The notes below the pieces were generated by a model. The model searched no databases, was not told the DNA's origin, and saw nothing but the letters and a program-made list of their open reading frames with translations. Below are positions 6,209 through 14,257 of a DNA stretch of 64,000 nucleotides, piece by piece. Each line of letters starts with the position of its first letter. Positions within the stretch are counted from its first letter, which is position 1. This DNA is from a virus, in IMG/VR virus record IMGVR_UViG_3300025727_000012, positions 1 through 64,000 of that record, one strand, 5' to 3'. Both the position numbers and the translations under genes were made by a program.

Positions 6209-6319
6209 TTAGTTAAAACTTAAAAGTCCATAAACCAATACGATATAAGTTGTGGCGATTAACACACCAATCAAACAATCTTTCAGATTAAATTTATATT
6301 CTATCAAAGATCTGTTCAT
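6209..6319 (-). CDS. 36-residue one-TM micro-protein
   Basis: MNRSLIEYKFNLKDC is followed by one hydrophobic helix (LIGVLIATTYIVLVYGLL). It starts one base after the stop of 6321-6614. Function unknown; several similar one-TM proteins lie nearby. Confidence 0.55.
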   Translation of the reverse strand: MNRSLIEYKFNLKDCLIGVLIATTYIVLVYGLLSFN

Positions 6320-6320
6320 C

Positions 6321-6614
6321 TTATTGTCCTTTTCGTTGATTGTGATATGGATTCAGGTCACAAATTGGTTTGGCTGACAAGAAGTCTTCATTATAACCCA
6401 TAGCCATGTACAACCCAGGGTTTTGATACGACATCTTCTCAAGTGCTCGCCAAGCCTTAGCCTTAAACCCTTCAATTGCGATAACTCTTTGGTAAATGTC
6501 AGGGCTTGAACCGCAGACTTCTGCTAGTAACTTCATAGAGCTAGACATCTGCTCGTAACTACTATTACGTGGAGCAACACCATCCCAAATTCTCTGTGCG
6601 ATCAATTCATACAT
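6321..6614 (-). CDS. Hypothetical early phage protein
   Basis: A 97-residue helical protein of unknown function (SSSMKLLAEVCGSSPDIYQR, EGFKAKAWRALEKM). Part of the long cassette behind promoter copy 16. Confidence 0.65.
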   Translation of the reverse strand: MYELIAQRIWDGVAPRNSSYEQMSSSMKLLAEVCGSSPDIYQRVIAIEGFKAKAWRALEKMSYQNPGLYMAMGYNEDFLSAKPICDLNPYHNQRKGQ

Positions 6615-6625
6615 TCTACTCTCCT

Positions 6626-6688
6626 TTATATATTGTTAACAATTGCCACAGTGATGACTATGATGAAAAAGCCATCAATAATGCGCAT
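6626..6688 (-). CDS. 20-residue hydrophobic peptide (tentative)
   Basis: Encodes MRIIDGFFIIVITVAIVNNI; ATG within the end of 6691-6870, preceded by CCAAGGCTTTGAGT. Short enough to be chance, but hydrophobic like its neighbours. Confidence 0.3.
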   Translation of the reverse strand: MRIIDGFFIIVITVAIVNNI

Positions 6689-6690
6689 AC

Positions 6691-6870
6691 TCAAAGCCTT
6701 GGTACCGCTAGCTCGCACATCGCAATATTTAGTAGCACAATCTCTCCGCTTGGCTTGATCGCCTTATAGAATCCATCGTAAACGCTTTTTTCTGAACTTA
6801 CAAGCAAATAAACTTCCGGCTTTTTGCTATAGTTTCTCAGTCTTAACAAATCGCCTTTTTTAAATCTCAT
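6691..6870 (-). CDS. Small GDLL/KOW-like barrel protein
   Basis: A 59-residue protein starting MRFKKGDLLRLRNYSKKPEV; another small barrel-like member of the GDLV group. It overlaps the upstream gene by 11 nt. Confidence 0.6.
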   Translation of the reverse strand: MRFKKGDLLRLRNYSKKPEVYLLVSSEKSVYDGFYKAIKPSGEIVLLNIAMCELAVPRL

Positions 6871-7039
6871 TTTTTCTACCTCTCAGAACCTTAATTCCGA
6901 CCATGCACTCTACAACCTTGCAACGCATTTCAGACGGCATACTGGACAGCACCTCCTTGCGCTTCTGATCTCCGAGATCGACGATTTGCTTTGCAATTCT
7001 GCGAACGTTCCCCATTGCGAAGTCTTTTTGTAAAGTCAC
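6860..7039 (-). CDS. Hypothetical basic protein (GTG start)
   Basis: A 59-residue basic helical protein (NVRRIAKQIVDLGDQKRKEV), function unknown. GTG 7039 has a GGGAG site 7 nt upstream and overlaps the TGA of 7036-7152 (GTGA). The internal ATG at codon 9 is a weaker alternative. Confidence 0.55.
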   Translation of the reverse strand: MTLQKDFAMGNVRRIAKQIVDLGDQKRKEVLSSMPSEMRCKVVECMVGIKVLRGRKNEI

Positions 7040-7152
7040 GATATAACTCCCTGAAATTGTGTTGCTACCTTTGACACTATATCCATCAGTCCGTGGACAC
7101 CAATCGCTGCGCCTAAGAAAAATCCAATAGTCACCAAGATAAATTCTTTCAT
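7036..7152 (-). CDS. 38-residue one-TM micro-protein
   Basis: MKEFILVTIGFFLGAAIGVH begins with a hydrophobic, Gly-rich helix and then a short amphipathic tail. It starts one base beyond the stop of the lipoprotein gene at 7154-7456. Function unknown. Confidence 0.55.
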   Translation of the reverse strand: MKEFILVTIGFFLGAAIGVHGLMDIVSKVATQFQGVIS

Positions 7153-7153
7153 T

Positions 7154-7456
7154 CTACCAATCCTCACAAATGTGTGTTAATCTGCACCCGCTAAACTCTC
7201 TTCGCGCCTCGATAGGTGTTACACAACCTGGGCGGACCCAATAAGGGTCACAAATAACCATTGATATAACTCCAGGGAAGCAATCCGCCTCAGTGTAAGC
7301 GTATTCATAGTCATCTGTGTAGCAACCGATTGTATACTCATAACTGTTATCATCATAATAAACCACCGATCCATTTGCGGGTCTAAATCTAGATTCTGTC
7401 TCGACAATACATCCAGATAAAACTACAGTCAATAATAAAAGTAAAAATCTGCTCAT
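7154..7456 (-). CDS. Cys-rich phage lipoprotein
   Basis: A 100-residue predicted lipoprotein. MSRFLLLLLTVVLSGC gives a standard lipobox (LSGC, Cys16). The mature part is Tyr- and Asp-rich with further cysteines, likely disulfide-bonded in the periplasm. ATG 7456 overlaps the stop of 7453-7758. It may alter the cell surface during infection (inference). Confidence 0.75.
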   Translation of the reverse strand: MSRFLLLLLTVVLSGCIVETESRFRPANGSVVYYDDNSYEYTIGCYTDDYEYAYTEADCFPGVISMVICDPYWVRPGCVTPIEARREFSGCRLTHICEDW

Positions 7457-7758
7457 ACCCAAGGCCCCCTTATAACACTCTCTTGTTCAAGATCTTTAAA
7501 AATAGAATCCCATTTGTGTATATAATCTTCGTATTCACTTGTCAATGAAAAATCAACCATACCATCGTCACTAGTCGTGGCTTTCATCTTTCCTTCACAG
7601 ATGCAAGCAAGAATACTGATCAGTTTTTTGGCTTTCTCTGGATGATCTAAAGAGCCATCCAAGTACCAATTTATAACTGCCTTTAAAATAGAAGGACCAT
7701 TTGACATGATGTTGCTTCTAACTTCGGTAAATCCTAGCTCACCATCAATAAATTTCAT
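7453..7758 (-). CDS. Hypothetical early phage protein
   Basis: A 101-residue soluble helical protein of unknown function (GPSILKAVINWYLDGSLDHP), first gene of the cassette behind promoter copy 16. Confidence 0.65.
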   Translation of the reverse strand: MKFIDGELGFTEVRSNIMSNGPSILKAVINWYLDGSLDHPEKAKKLISILACICEGKMKATTSDDGMVDFSLTSEYEDYIHKWDSIFKDLEQESVIRGPWV

Positions 7759-7777
7759 TTTGTTAACCTTTCACTTT

Positions 7778-7807
7778 GATAGACGTATGTCTTTTAGATA
7801 AATTCAA
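7778..7807 (-). promoter_or_regulatory. Early-type promoter, copy 16
   Basis: TTGAAT-18 bp-TCTATC. It drives the longest cassette, eight small genes from 7453-7758 down to 6209-6319. Confidence 0.75.
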
Positions 7808-7809
7808 AG

Positions 7810-8001
7810 TTATTTTTGCTTTCTGGAAATTATTTTCCAAGTCTTAGAAGACCACCAGCGCACTATGCCCTGATTGTCAAGAACTCTTATATCTCTGAGT
7901 ATCGGGTTTGTTTCTATTATTAGCCCCCAGGACATCAGGCTTTTCATGTCACCTTCAGATACTGCGTAACTTACCACTAGATCTCCAACTCTGTATTCCA
8001 T
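7810..8001 (-). CDS. Small GDLV/KOW-like barrel protein
   Basis: A 63-residue protein (MEYRVGDLVVSYAVSEGD...) ending in a Trp/Lys-rich tail. Same small-barrel type as 10299-10499. Last gene of the AAA+/VWA cassette. Confidence 0.65.
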   Translation of the reverse strand: MEYRVGDLVVSYAVSEGDMKSLMSWGLIIETNPILRDIRVLDNQGIVRWWSSKTWKIISRKQK

Positions 8002-8008
8002 AGCATAA

Positions 8009-9175
8009 CTAGTTTATTGCAATAATTCTTTCGTTTGTAGTAAAATATGGTTTTGATGCGTATTTTTGTGTGGTAATCCACATCCTCTGACACTTACTAG
8101 CCTTTGGCTTTGGAGCACACAAATCAGTTAAAACAATATGACCATCGAATCCCTTGTTGTTTACGTACTCGGTTGGAGCATCAAAACAAGTTCCGCCTCC
8201 AAGGACTCTTTCAGTCTTCTTGTTCTCTCCCTTGCGCCAAGTATAAACTTTATCTTCAGCGACTCTGGAGTCGAAAGGTACGACAGTGAACTCTGCTATA
8301 TCTGACAGCTTGTTCAATTCGTCGTAAAACTTTCCTAACATTTCATCGTCTACGGAGTACGACTGATCAATCGACACTGCGATATTGGCAGTCCTGCTCG
8401 TCTTTCTACCGGAATGTATGTAGGGATATCTTCTATTTATTTTCTTGATAGAGGACATCTTGTTGGCATTCTGGCTGGTTTTAACGAAGTATCTCAAAAC
8501 CTTTTTCCAATCTATCTCGGAGTTGAAAGACCTTATCAAATCCTTTTTAACTCCAGAGGACAGAGATCCAAAAGCCTCTGCCCTGTCGCAGTCTTCAAGG
8601 GCCTGCGTGATGACGTTCTTCATCCTTTCCTTTGCCAGCTTCTGCGCGTCACTCGACGGTTCAGAATGTTCGTCTACCATTCCAGCCGCTGGAACTCCAG
8701 AATCTTCACACTGAGATAGCAGCATTTTTAGGTAGAACTCCATAGATTGCTTATCTGGATATTCCTTAAACGCTCCAAAGCCAGGTTTGCAAGCTGGCTC
8801 TCCACTAGGCGTTAAAGGCAAATCGCTAAGGTGTGCATTGATTGATAGGTCCATCGCTATGTTTCTGATCTTTCCCCAATCGCCTGGAGAAATCGACTTT
8901 GGCTGAGTCGGTATTCTCTTGGCTAAGTGCTCAAAAATTATGTGATATAGTTCGTGCTTCAAAACCGAAAGGGTCTCAGCATCACTGAGAGTCGAAAACC
9001 ACTCAGGATTGTAGCTCATAATGTAATTGCCGTCTTCTTCTATTCTTACCTGTGCGGTAGGAATGTTACTATCAGCAATCTTGGGTACAACTCTTGAAAT
9101 TGAGGCAAAAAATGGCTCTTCAAGTAGGAGTTGAAAAAGGTGCTTGCTTAGACTATATTTATTAGTTGTCTTCAT
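8009..9175 (-). CDS. VWA-like metallopeptidase-domain protein
   Basis: A 388-residue protein in two parts. Residues about 66-84 carry a zincin motif (LKHELYHIIFEHL, His74 and His78). The C-terminal third has a VWA-like fold with an incomplete MIDAS (DQSYS) followed by FTVVPFDSRV and GGGTCFDAP. This domain pair (DUF2201-type) usually sits beside a MoxR-like ATPase, as here. ATG 9175 overlaps the ATPase gene by 14 nt and is preferred to the upstream frame start because that lies deep in the ATPase gene. Expected to act as substrate adaptor or effector of the AAA+ ring; the target is unknown. Confidence 0.75.
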   Translation of the reverse strand: MKTTNKYSLSKHLFQLLLEEPFFASISRVVPKIADSNIPTAQVRIEEDGNYIMSYNPEWFSTLSDAETLSVLKHELYHIIFEHLAKRIPTQPKSISPGDWGKIRNIAMDLSINAHLSDLPLTPSGEPACKPGFGAFKEYPDKQSMEFYLKMLLSQCEDSGVPAAGMVDEHSEPSSDAQKLAKERMKNVITQALEDCDRAEAFGSLSSGVKKDLIRSFNSEIDWKKVLRYFVKTSQNANKMSSIKKINRRYPYIHSGRKTSRTANIAVSIDQSYSVDDEMLGKFYDELNKLSDIAEFTVVPFDSRVAEDKVYTWRKGENKKTERVLGGGTCFDAPTEYVNNKGFDGHIVLTDLCAPKPKASKCQRMWITTQKYASKPYFTTNERIIAIN

Positions 9176-10223
9176 CACCAAGAAGCTCCAGCATACGAGC
9201 AGACACAGATACTCCACTCTCGGTTTCAACGTCGTGCATCATTATTGTATTGTCAAGCGTGCCGGAGCCTAAGACTGTCCAAGCTTTCATTGCAATCTCT
9301 GGGTCTAGTGTCATAAAATACTCTGCAAAGTTTTGCGCTTGTTGTTCGTTGATTTCTGTATCAAAGACTTTAGAAGCGCTAATTTTCTGTAGCAGAGCTA
9401 AGTGCTCGTTGGCTGTAAATTCTAGTGTCAAATGAAACTTACCGTGCTCTATTATATCCTCTGGCTTAATAGATCTATCATAGTTCTTAACAAAGTCGAA
9501 AAACTCTATTGCTGCCTCGAAACCAACAAAAGCGGCGGTAACTTGCCTAAGTTCACTATTACATTCATCCAGCAAGTTCGTGTTGAACAAGCATTCACTC
9601 AAACGCTCCCAAGACCTTCTCGATGGATATACCTTGTTGGGCTCAAAATCACTCTCGTGCTCAAGATGCTTATCATTTGTAGAAATAAATTCTATAATTT
9701 CCTTACTGATTCCATTATCACCTGCCCACAGCATCCAATCCTCAACAGAAGGCTCGATATCAAAGACAGTCCATCGATCCAACTCCGCTGGGTCCATTTC
9801 ACCTACCTGATACTGAGAGCCATGCTCGCCGCCATTTACCGCTGCGAATATGAGAGTCTCTGGGTGCAACTGATGGCCGTTTAGCTTTCTGCTGTCCGTT
9901 AACTCGAAGATGCCTTGGCGAACTTCAATTGTCGCTCTATCAACTTCATCCAGAAACAAAACAACTGGATAATCGCAAGCGCACTTGAACCAGTCTGGTG
10001 GGTTGAATCTTGTAGAATTGGCCTCAATAACCGGCAGGCCAACAAGATCGCCCTCCGTCATCTGTGAGGCTCTGCGCTCTACTACTGGCAGGTTGATCTT
10101 TTTGGCGTACTGATACACTACGGTAGACTTGCCAATTCCGTGGCGACCGCGAAGAAGAACTGGCTTCAGCGCATCCGTAATGTATCCAACAACGCTGTTG
10201 AAAGTTCTAAAATCTACCGACAT
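9162..10223 (-). CDS. MoxR-like AAA+ ATPase
   Basis: A 353-residue AAA+ ATPase. Walker A GRHGIGKS is at residues 26-33 and Walker B VLFLDEVD at 88-95. The RQGIFELTDSRKLNGHQL pre-sensor region follows, with AVNGG as sensor 1 and DPAELDRW holding the arginine-finger region. This is the MoxR/CbbQ organisation, whose members remodel partner proteins or load metals through a VWA partner. The overlapping downstream gene encodes that partner. First gene behind promoter copy 17. A CTATTTA motif (10239-10245) is also present. Confidence 0.85.
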   Translation of the reverse strand: MSVDFRTFNSVVGYITDALKPVLLRGRHGIGKSTVVYQYAKKINLPVVERRASQMTEGDLVGLPVIEANSTRFNPPDWFKCACDYPVVLFLDEVDRATIEVRQGIFELTDSRKLNGHQLHPETLIFAAVNGGEHGSQYQVGEMDPAELDRWTVFDIEPSVEDWMLWAGDNGISKEIIEFISTNDKHLEHESDFEPNKVYPSRRSWERLSECLFNTNLLDECNSELRQVTAAFVGFEAAIEFFDFVKNYDRSIKPEDIIEHGKFHLTLEFTANEHLALLQKISASKVFDTEINEQQAQNFAEYFMTLDPEIAMKAWTVLGSGTLDNTIMMHDVETESGVSVSARMLELLGDEDN

Positions 10224-10272
10224 CTCTATCTCCTATATTAAATAGTTTTCAACTTATTCTTAACTCTAATAG

Positions 10273-10302
10273 ATTTGACGTAAAGTGAATTACTTTATTC
10301 AC
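10273..10302 (-). promoter_or_regulatory. Divergent early-type promoter, copy 17
   Basis: GTGAAT-18 bp-TCAAAT with TTTACG before the -10, as in copy 9. It overlaps the end of 10299-10499 and would drive the AAA+/VWA cassette. Confidence 0.55.
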
Positions 10303-10499
10303 AAAACCTTAAAATATTTTGGATCGTCCATCAAGTAACGAGAGTCCAAAGGGCGTTCGCTCGTGGGGTGCAGGAAAACCATTGTTTGCACCCCATCCCA
10401 ATTGGTTTGTACGAATCTTGTTACGATTCCAGTTCGACCATTGAAGTAAGATTCAGTATTCACTTCATCTGAATAGATAACCAAGTCGCCGACTTTCAT
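10299..10499 (-). CDS. Small GDLV/KOW-like barrel protein
   Basis: A 66-residue protein starting MKVGDLVIYSDEVNTESYF, with GRTGIVTRFVQ giving the strand-turn-strand of a KOW-like barrel. ATG 10499 has an AAGGAG site 6 nt upstream; a GTG one codon earlier is the alternative. Function unknown. Confidence 0.7.
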   Translation of the reverse strand: MKVGDLVIYSDEVNTESYFNGRTGIVTRFVQTNWDGVQTMVFLHPTSERPLDSRYLMDDPKYFKVL

Positions 10500-10678
10500 C
10501 ACTTTCTCCTTCTAATAGGGATTTGTTGCGTTATTTCGTGCTGAATCTTTGCCTTTATCATATCCTGCTCGATTTGAAACAATTTGCAAACAACAAACAC
10601 AATGCAACCGAGTGTCAAACAATTAATAAACAATAATAAAATCAACACTTTAGTCTCTCTTTCTAAAACAAGTGCCAT
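10499..10678 (-). CDS. 59-residue one-TM protein
   Basis: MALVLERETK is followed by a hydrophobic helix (VLILLLFINCLTLGCIVFVV) and a basic helical tail (KIQHEITQQIPIRRRK). Its TGA overlaps the start of the next gene and its ATG lies inside the preceding micro-gene. Function unknown. Confidence 0.55.
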   Translation of the reverse strand: MALVLERETKVLILLLFINCLTLGCIVFVVCKLFQIEQDMIKAKIQHEITQQIPIRRRK

Positions 10679-10742
10679 GGATCCAAAGTCCTATGCCGAA
10701 CACCAACACAAACCACCAAAGTATGCTATCAGGTTCAAACAT
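10650..10742 (-). CDS. 30-residue one-TM micro-protein
   Basis: Encodes MFEPDSILWWFVLVFGIGLW and a basic end. A strong GAGGAGG site lies 4 nt before the ATG, directly behind promoter copy 18, which supports translation. Function unknown. Confidence 0.55.
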   Translation of the reverse strand: MFEPDSILWWFVLVFGIGLWIHGTCFRKRD

Positions 10743-10761
10743 ACGACCTCCTCTTCTCTAG

Positions 10762-10791
10762 ATTAGACGCAACGGAAACTCAGTTATTCAA
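10762..10791 (-). promoter_or_regulatory. Early-type promoter, copy 18
   Basis: TTGAAT-18 bp-TCTAAT, the closest of the family to the sigma-70 -10 consensus. Drives 10650-10742, 10499-10678 and 10299-10499. Confidence 0.8.
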
Positions 10792-10793
10792 TT

Positions 10794-11525
10794 TTATCTT
10801 GGTATTTTTAAATCTTTTTCCGCAGCATAGATCGGAATACCGGCTGGTACTGGGAGTATCTTATAAATTTTACCACCCTTGATAGCTCGATTGGCTGGGC
10901 GTGCTTTTGCTTTGATTACCATAGCGAGGACTCTTTCGCCACGACTCGCTTTTCTGAAGACTTTGTATGAAAAGCTATTACTCGGTTCACCAAAGTTTGG
11001 AGCTATGTCAATTCGGTTTGTCTTTCTGATCTCCACCATTTGACCAGCTTTAAACTTTGGCTCTGATCGATACTCCTCTAGTACTTTGACTGCATACTTG
11101 TTCATACACATAGCTGTGAACTCATTCTTGTTCAGCACATGTGATTTAGGATCTTTAATGACCTTCTGTGCCGTCGTCCTGAAGTATCCATCCGACAAGA
11201 GACAGTAATACTCTGCACAAATGTTCGCCACCTCTCTAAGTTCTTGGCCATAATCCTTGATCCACGCTTCGTGTTCTGCTACGACTTCCTCAGAGCACTT
11301 CTGTTCAATCGCATCTATCCAATCAAGTTGTGGTCGGGTCAGGGCACCTCGACGAGTGATAGAATCGCGGTCGTTCCAAGCGCAGTCAGGATCATCAGAC
11401 AAACCTAGTTGTCCGATCACGGAAGCCAAAAATTGGTCGTACTTGAGGTATAGCCTGCGATTGATTGCACCAACGGACTCAGCCTTAGACACCATATATC
11501 TAATATTGTTCAATCTTTCTTTCAT
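10794..11525 (-). CDS. Hypothetical phage protein (244 aa class)
   Basis: A 243-residue soluble protein of unknown function. The N-terminal 120 residues are helical with many Cys/Trp. A C-terminal module (about 155-243, FKAGQMVEIRKTNR... GGKIYKILPV) looks like a barrel of the GDLV style. ATG 11525 (GGGAG 7 nt upstream) is preferred over the GTG just before it. Third gene of the RNA-ligase cassette. Confidence 0.7.
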   Translation of the reverse strand: MKERLNNIRYMVSKAESVGAINRRLYLKYDQFLASVIGQLGLSDDPDCAWNDRDSITRRGALTRPQLDWIDAIEQKCSEEVVAEHEAWIKDYGQELREVANICAEYYCLLSDGYFRTTAQKVIKDPKSHVLNKNEFTAMCMNKYAVKVLEEYRSEPKFKAGQMVEIRKTNRIDIAPNFGEPSNSFSYKVFRKASRGERVLAMVIKAKARPANRAIKGGKIYKILPVPAGIPIYAAEKDLKIPR

Positions 11526-11659
11526 CACTCTCTCCCGTACAGTCTATCCAACCTTGTTTTCCTCAATGCTTCTGGGCTTGGCTGCACTCTAGACACGACC
11601 ATTCTTACAACAGCCGACAGAGTATATGACAAGCATACTATATATAGAATATTTTCCAT
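11525..11659 (-). CDS. 44-residue one-TM micro-protein
   Basis: Starts MENILYIVCLSYTLSAVVRM, then a basic tail. Its ATG overlaps the ligase stop (TGATG) and its stop overlaps the next start, so it is tightly coupled to both. Function unknown. Confidence 0.5.
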   Translation of the reverse strand: MENILYIVCLSYTLSAVVRMVVSRVQPSPEALRKTRLDRLYGRE

Positions 11660-12804
11660 CAGGATGTCAAGTGCTTAAAGTAATTTCTGCAAACTGTTCT
11701 AAAGTAACTCTCGCCGGCTTCCATTGGAGAGTGAAGTTGATAGAGTAGTTTGTGATCACCACAGGAGACGGCCATCTCTGCTATCTGGTTTAAGTTGCCG
11801 ACCATATTGTAAGCAGTCGCACGAACCTCTTCCGGCAAAGTTATCAACATATGGTCCAGTCTGTTATTCTTGATACAGTTCATAAGATACTTGTAACTGA
11901 GCTTGCTCTCGACCATCTTTCCAATATAGCTGATGTACTTGAACTTAACAAGCTGTCCGTTAAAGTCTGCAACCCAACCCTCTTGATTTGCTACCTCACG
12001 GTTGTTGACTTCACTAATAAGCTCGTTAAGTGACATCTCGCGAGAGTTGGGCGCAGTAAAGGTGGCGGGCATTGCATCGCAAATATGATTGACTTCCGAA
12101 AGTGAAAGTTTCTGACCATCAGAATCATAAGCAGCCAACAGGTAGAGCATCTCTGCGTTGTCATAATCAACGAAGACTTCTGTAGTCGGGTGAACTAACT
12201 CAACTACAATACTCAGAATGTTTTTACTGAGTGTCTTCTCTACTTGTCGGAAGTCTGATAAGCCAAGCATATTACTTGCAATGCCCGCACTAGCAGTTCC
12301 AAATTTGCCTCTGGTTGTAGAGCACAATTCACCCCTGTGAACAAAGTATTCGATCATATGTCCGTCTGCCTTCTCCCTACAGGGAAACCTAGTCCAGAGG
12401 CCGTACTTGCTTTCCAGTAGGCTACAGTTACTCTCTTTAACCTCGTTATAGTTGAAGAACTTCTCGAACCCTCGACCAACCAGTCTTGGTGTGTGACCAC
12501 CAAACTCGTAAACAAGGCCACGCATATCCTTTAACACACTTGTCCAACCACCTTGAACCTCGTGCAGAACATTGTGCGCTGTACCGGTGTAGTTCATAAG
12601 AATGAGATTCCGAGCTTCATCAATATCAAAACCAATGAGGTTGCCTGGTTTCTCGACATTTGTATGTGCCAGGCCCAACAGTTGTTTTAAAACATCAACA
12701 TTCTCTCTCTTAAATGACGCCCATCTTTGCTTCTTGCCTTCAGTAGTTGTGATTTCATTGGTGATTAGTGTAACGATCTTTGCCACGTTTGGATGTACTG
12801 ACAT
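11659..12804 (-). CDS. rnlA: T4 Rnl1-type RNA ligase
   Basis: A 381-residue ATP-dependent RNA ligase of the T4 Rnl1 family (374 residues in T4). Motif I is KADG, with Lys145 as the AMP-accepting lysine, preceded by RGFEKFFNYNE. STTRGKFG fits motif III, EGWVADF motif IV and LVKFKYISY motif V. In T4 this enzyme reseals tRNA cut by the host PrrC nuclease, normally with Pnkp, which is not in this window. First gene behind promoter copy 19, consistent with early expression. Confidence 0.88.
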   Translation of the reverse strand: MSVHPNVAKIVTLITNEITTTEGKKQRWASFKRENVDVLKQLLGLAHTNVEKPGNLIGFDIDEARNLILMNYTGTAHNVLHEVQGGWTSVLKDMRGLVYEFGGHTPRLVGRGFEKFFNYNEVKESNCSLLESKYGLWTRFPCREKADGHMIEYFVHRGELCSTTRGKFGTASAGIASNMLGLSDFRQVEKTLSKNILSIVVELVHPTTEVFVDYDNAEMLYLLAAYDSDGQKLSLSEVNHICDAMPATFTAPNSREMSLNELISEVNNREVANQEGWVADFNGQLVKFKYISYIGKMVESKLSYKYLMNCIKNNRLDHMLITLPEEVRATAYNMVGNLNQIAEMAVSCGDHKLLYQLHSPMEAGESYFRTVCRNYFKHLTS

Positions 12805-12831
12805 CTAGTCTCCTGTTGTTTGGATGTGACG

Positions 12832-12861
12832 GTTAGACGGAGGGAATGATTATTTATTTAA
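12832..12861 (-). promoter_or_regulatory. Early-type promoter, copy 19
   Basis: TTAAAT-18 bp-TCTAAC; the last family member seen. Drives the RNA ligase cassette. The 77 bases further upstream (12862-12938) hold no gene I can support. Confidence 0.65.
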
Positions 12862-12938
12862 ATATTGTTTATTTTTTTTAAATAGCCAAGGCAAGGTTTC
12901 TGGCACCGGCTAGGTTGATTCCTAGGCGTCCGCCACAT

Positions 12939-13958
12939 TCACAGTGCCCTCATATGCGTTTGATGCCCCAACAACTCGTACATGTTCTCCTCGCTTGGGC
13001 CGCTCTTGATTTGTGGCAGAAAATAAAGATTGTTCAGCATTCTCCCAAACTTAGGATGATTGACCCCTTTCAAATACATATCAAAAATCCTCTGGCGAGC
13101 CTGAGTGATTCCGTCATCGTCCTTATCGGAAAGATCTCCAACCCAAGCAATAACATCAAATTTTGCGTGAGGATGAACACCCGACTTTCGCCAGGCATTT
13201 CCCATCAGGTCTTTCTCATCGCCAGTGCCAGTCACAGCATACACGCAATGTCCAGCAACTACGTTGCCAGCCGTTCCGCTCCAACCAAGCGTGTTGACCT
13301 TTGAATAGAACTCGAACCCCTCTGATTTTGTGTAGTTTTCGTACCTCTCGCCAACGGGCAATGACTTGTTGATAATCCCCTTGACAATATTCTTGATAGA
13401 ATCCTTTGTTAAAGGACTGCGGGTATACACTTCTTCCTTCAGGAAGTTAGATGCGCTTTTGATCCACTCCTTTGGATCTTCAGCGTGCTTGAACCCAATC
13501 ATTCGGGTCAACGTACCCTTTACATACATCTTGTTGATCTGATACTTGATATCCTGACTCGTATTAGCCGTTGATGGTTCATGATCGTTGCACTTAGCTT
13601 GGTGTATGATCCATTCGTCGTCGGTGTCGAAGATACCATCGTGGTAGAAAGACACCAAAAACTGACCGTGAAATGATTCATTGGAGTCACCAATGTCTTT
13701 TATCGCCGAGAATCTAGTGATGCCATCTTTCAACTCAACCTGGCCGTTTGGCAAACGACGACCACAACCTGGAACTTGTTGTCCGTGTTGTTCTATGTCG
13801 ATCACCATCCCTGGTACCTTGGCTGCTACCTTTCCATTCTTGCGAATCTGACTGTTAGCCTCATCAACAATCATATTGTCAATATTCACCCATTCACAAT
13901 GCTTTGTCTTGAAGTTTGGGATTTTCTTTTCTAGTTCTTCTAACATTTTACGATTCAT
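12939..13958 (-). CDS. ParB/Srx-fold domain protein
   Basis: A 339-residue protein. Residues 20-95 resemble the ParB N-terminal fold: a WVNIDNMIVDEANSQIR lead-in, then VIDIEQHGQQVPGCGRR and ELKDGITRFSAIKDI, matching the ParB 'HGQ-P---R, DG-RR--A' pattern. The rest is helical and unrecognised. Phage proteins with this fold act as nucleases, DNA-binding or CTP-binding proteins; catalysis is not established here. The ATG is 17 nt beyond a GGCCC-GGGCC hairpin. Confidence 0.65.
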   Translation of the reverse strand: MNRKMLEELEKKIPNFKTKHCEWVNIDNMIVDEANSQIRKNGKVAAKVPGMVIDIEQHGQQVPGCGRRLPNGQVELKDGITRFSAIKDIGDSNESFHGQFLVSFYHDGIFDTDDEWIIHQAKCNDHEPSTANTSQDIKYQINKMYVKGTLTRMIGFKHAEDPKEWIKSASNFLKEEVYTRSPLTKDSIKNIVKGIINKSLPVGERYENYTKSEGFEFYSKVNTLGWSGTAGNVVAGHCVYAVTGTGDEKDLMGNAWRKSGVHPHAKFDVIAWVGDLSDKDDDGITQARQRIFDMYLKGVNHPKFGRMLNNLYFLPQIKSGPSEENMYELLGHQTHMRAL

Positions 13959-13998
13959 AGAGAACCTACCTTTCGGCCCAAGGGCCAGTTGTTAATTT

Positions 13999-14247
13999 TT
14001 AATAGTACAGGCCACAGGCCATTCTAATATGCTCTGGTTTCTCTTGAGCTTCACACATAGTGTTGGCCAATCCAAAACAGTGTGCGTCACCATCATAATC
14101 TCTCTTTGTGCACTCATCGTTGCACTCTGAAAGATGCCAGACAGAGTTGGGATTGTAGCAAACAATCGCTACAATCTTCCTCTCTTCTTTTTCTTCTTGA
14201 TCTACACTAGCACAGGCAAGTGTCAATAACAACAAAAAAGTTTTCAC
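13999..14247 (-). CDS. Cys-rich phage lipoprotein
   Basis: An 82-residue predicted lipoprotein: MKTFLLLLTLAC ends in a lipobox (Cys12). The mature part has six further cysteines (ECNDECTKRDYDGDAHC...). Third small Cys-rich lipoprotein of this window. Function unknown. Confidence 0.7.
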   Translation of the reverse strand: MKTFLLLLTLACASVDQEEKEERKIVAIVCYNPNSVWHLSECNDECTKRDYDGDAHCFGLANTMCEAQEKPEHIRMACGLYY

Positions 14248-14257
14248 TTGCGAAGTC

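Noticed and set aside
12881-12938. Cys-containing frame after the ParB-like gene (CECGGRLGINLAG...)
   Set aside because: No start codon; it would need a frameshift at the end of the ParB-like gene, for which there is no slippery site.
13975-13986. GGCCC-AA-GGGCC palindrome before the ParB-like gene
   Set aside because: Five-bp stem without a T tract; too small to call a terminator or riboswitch.
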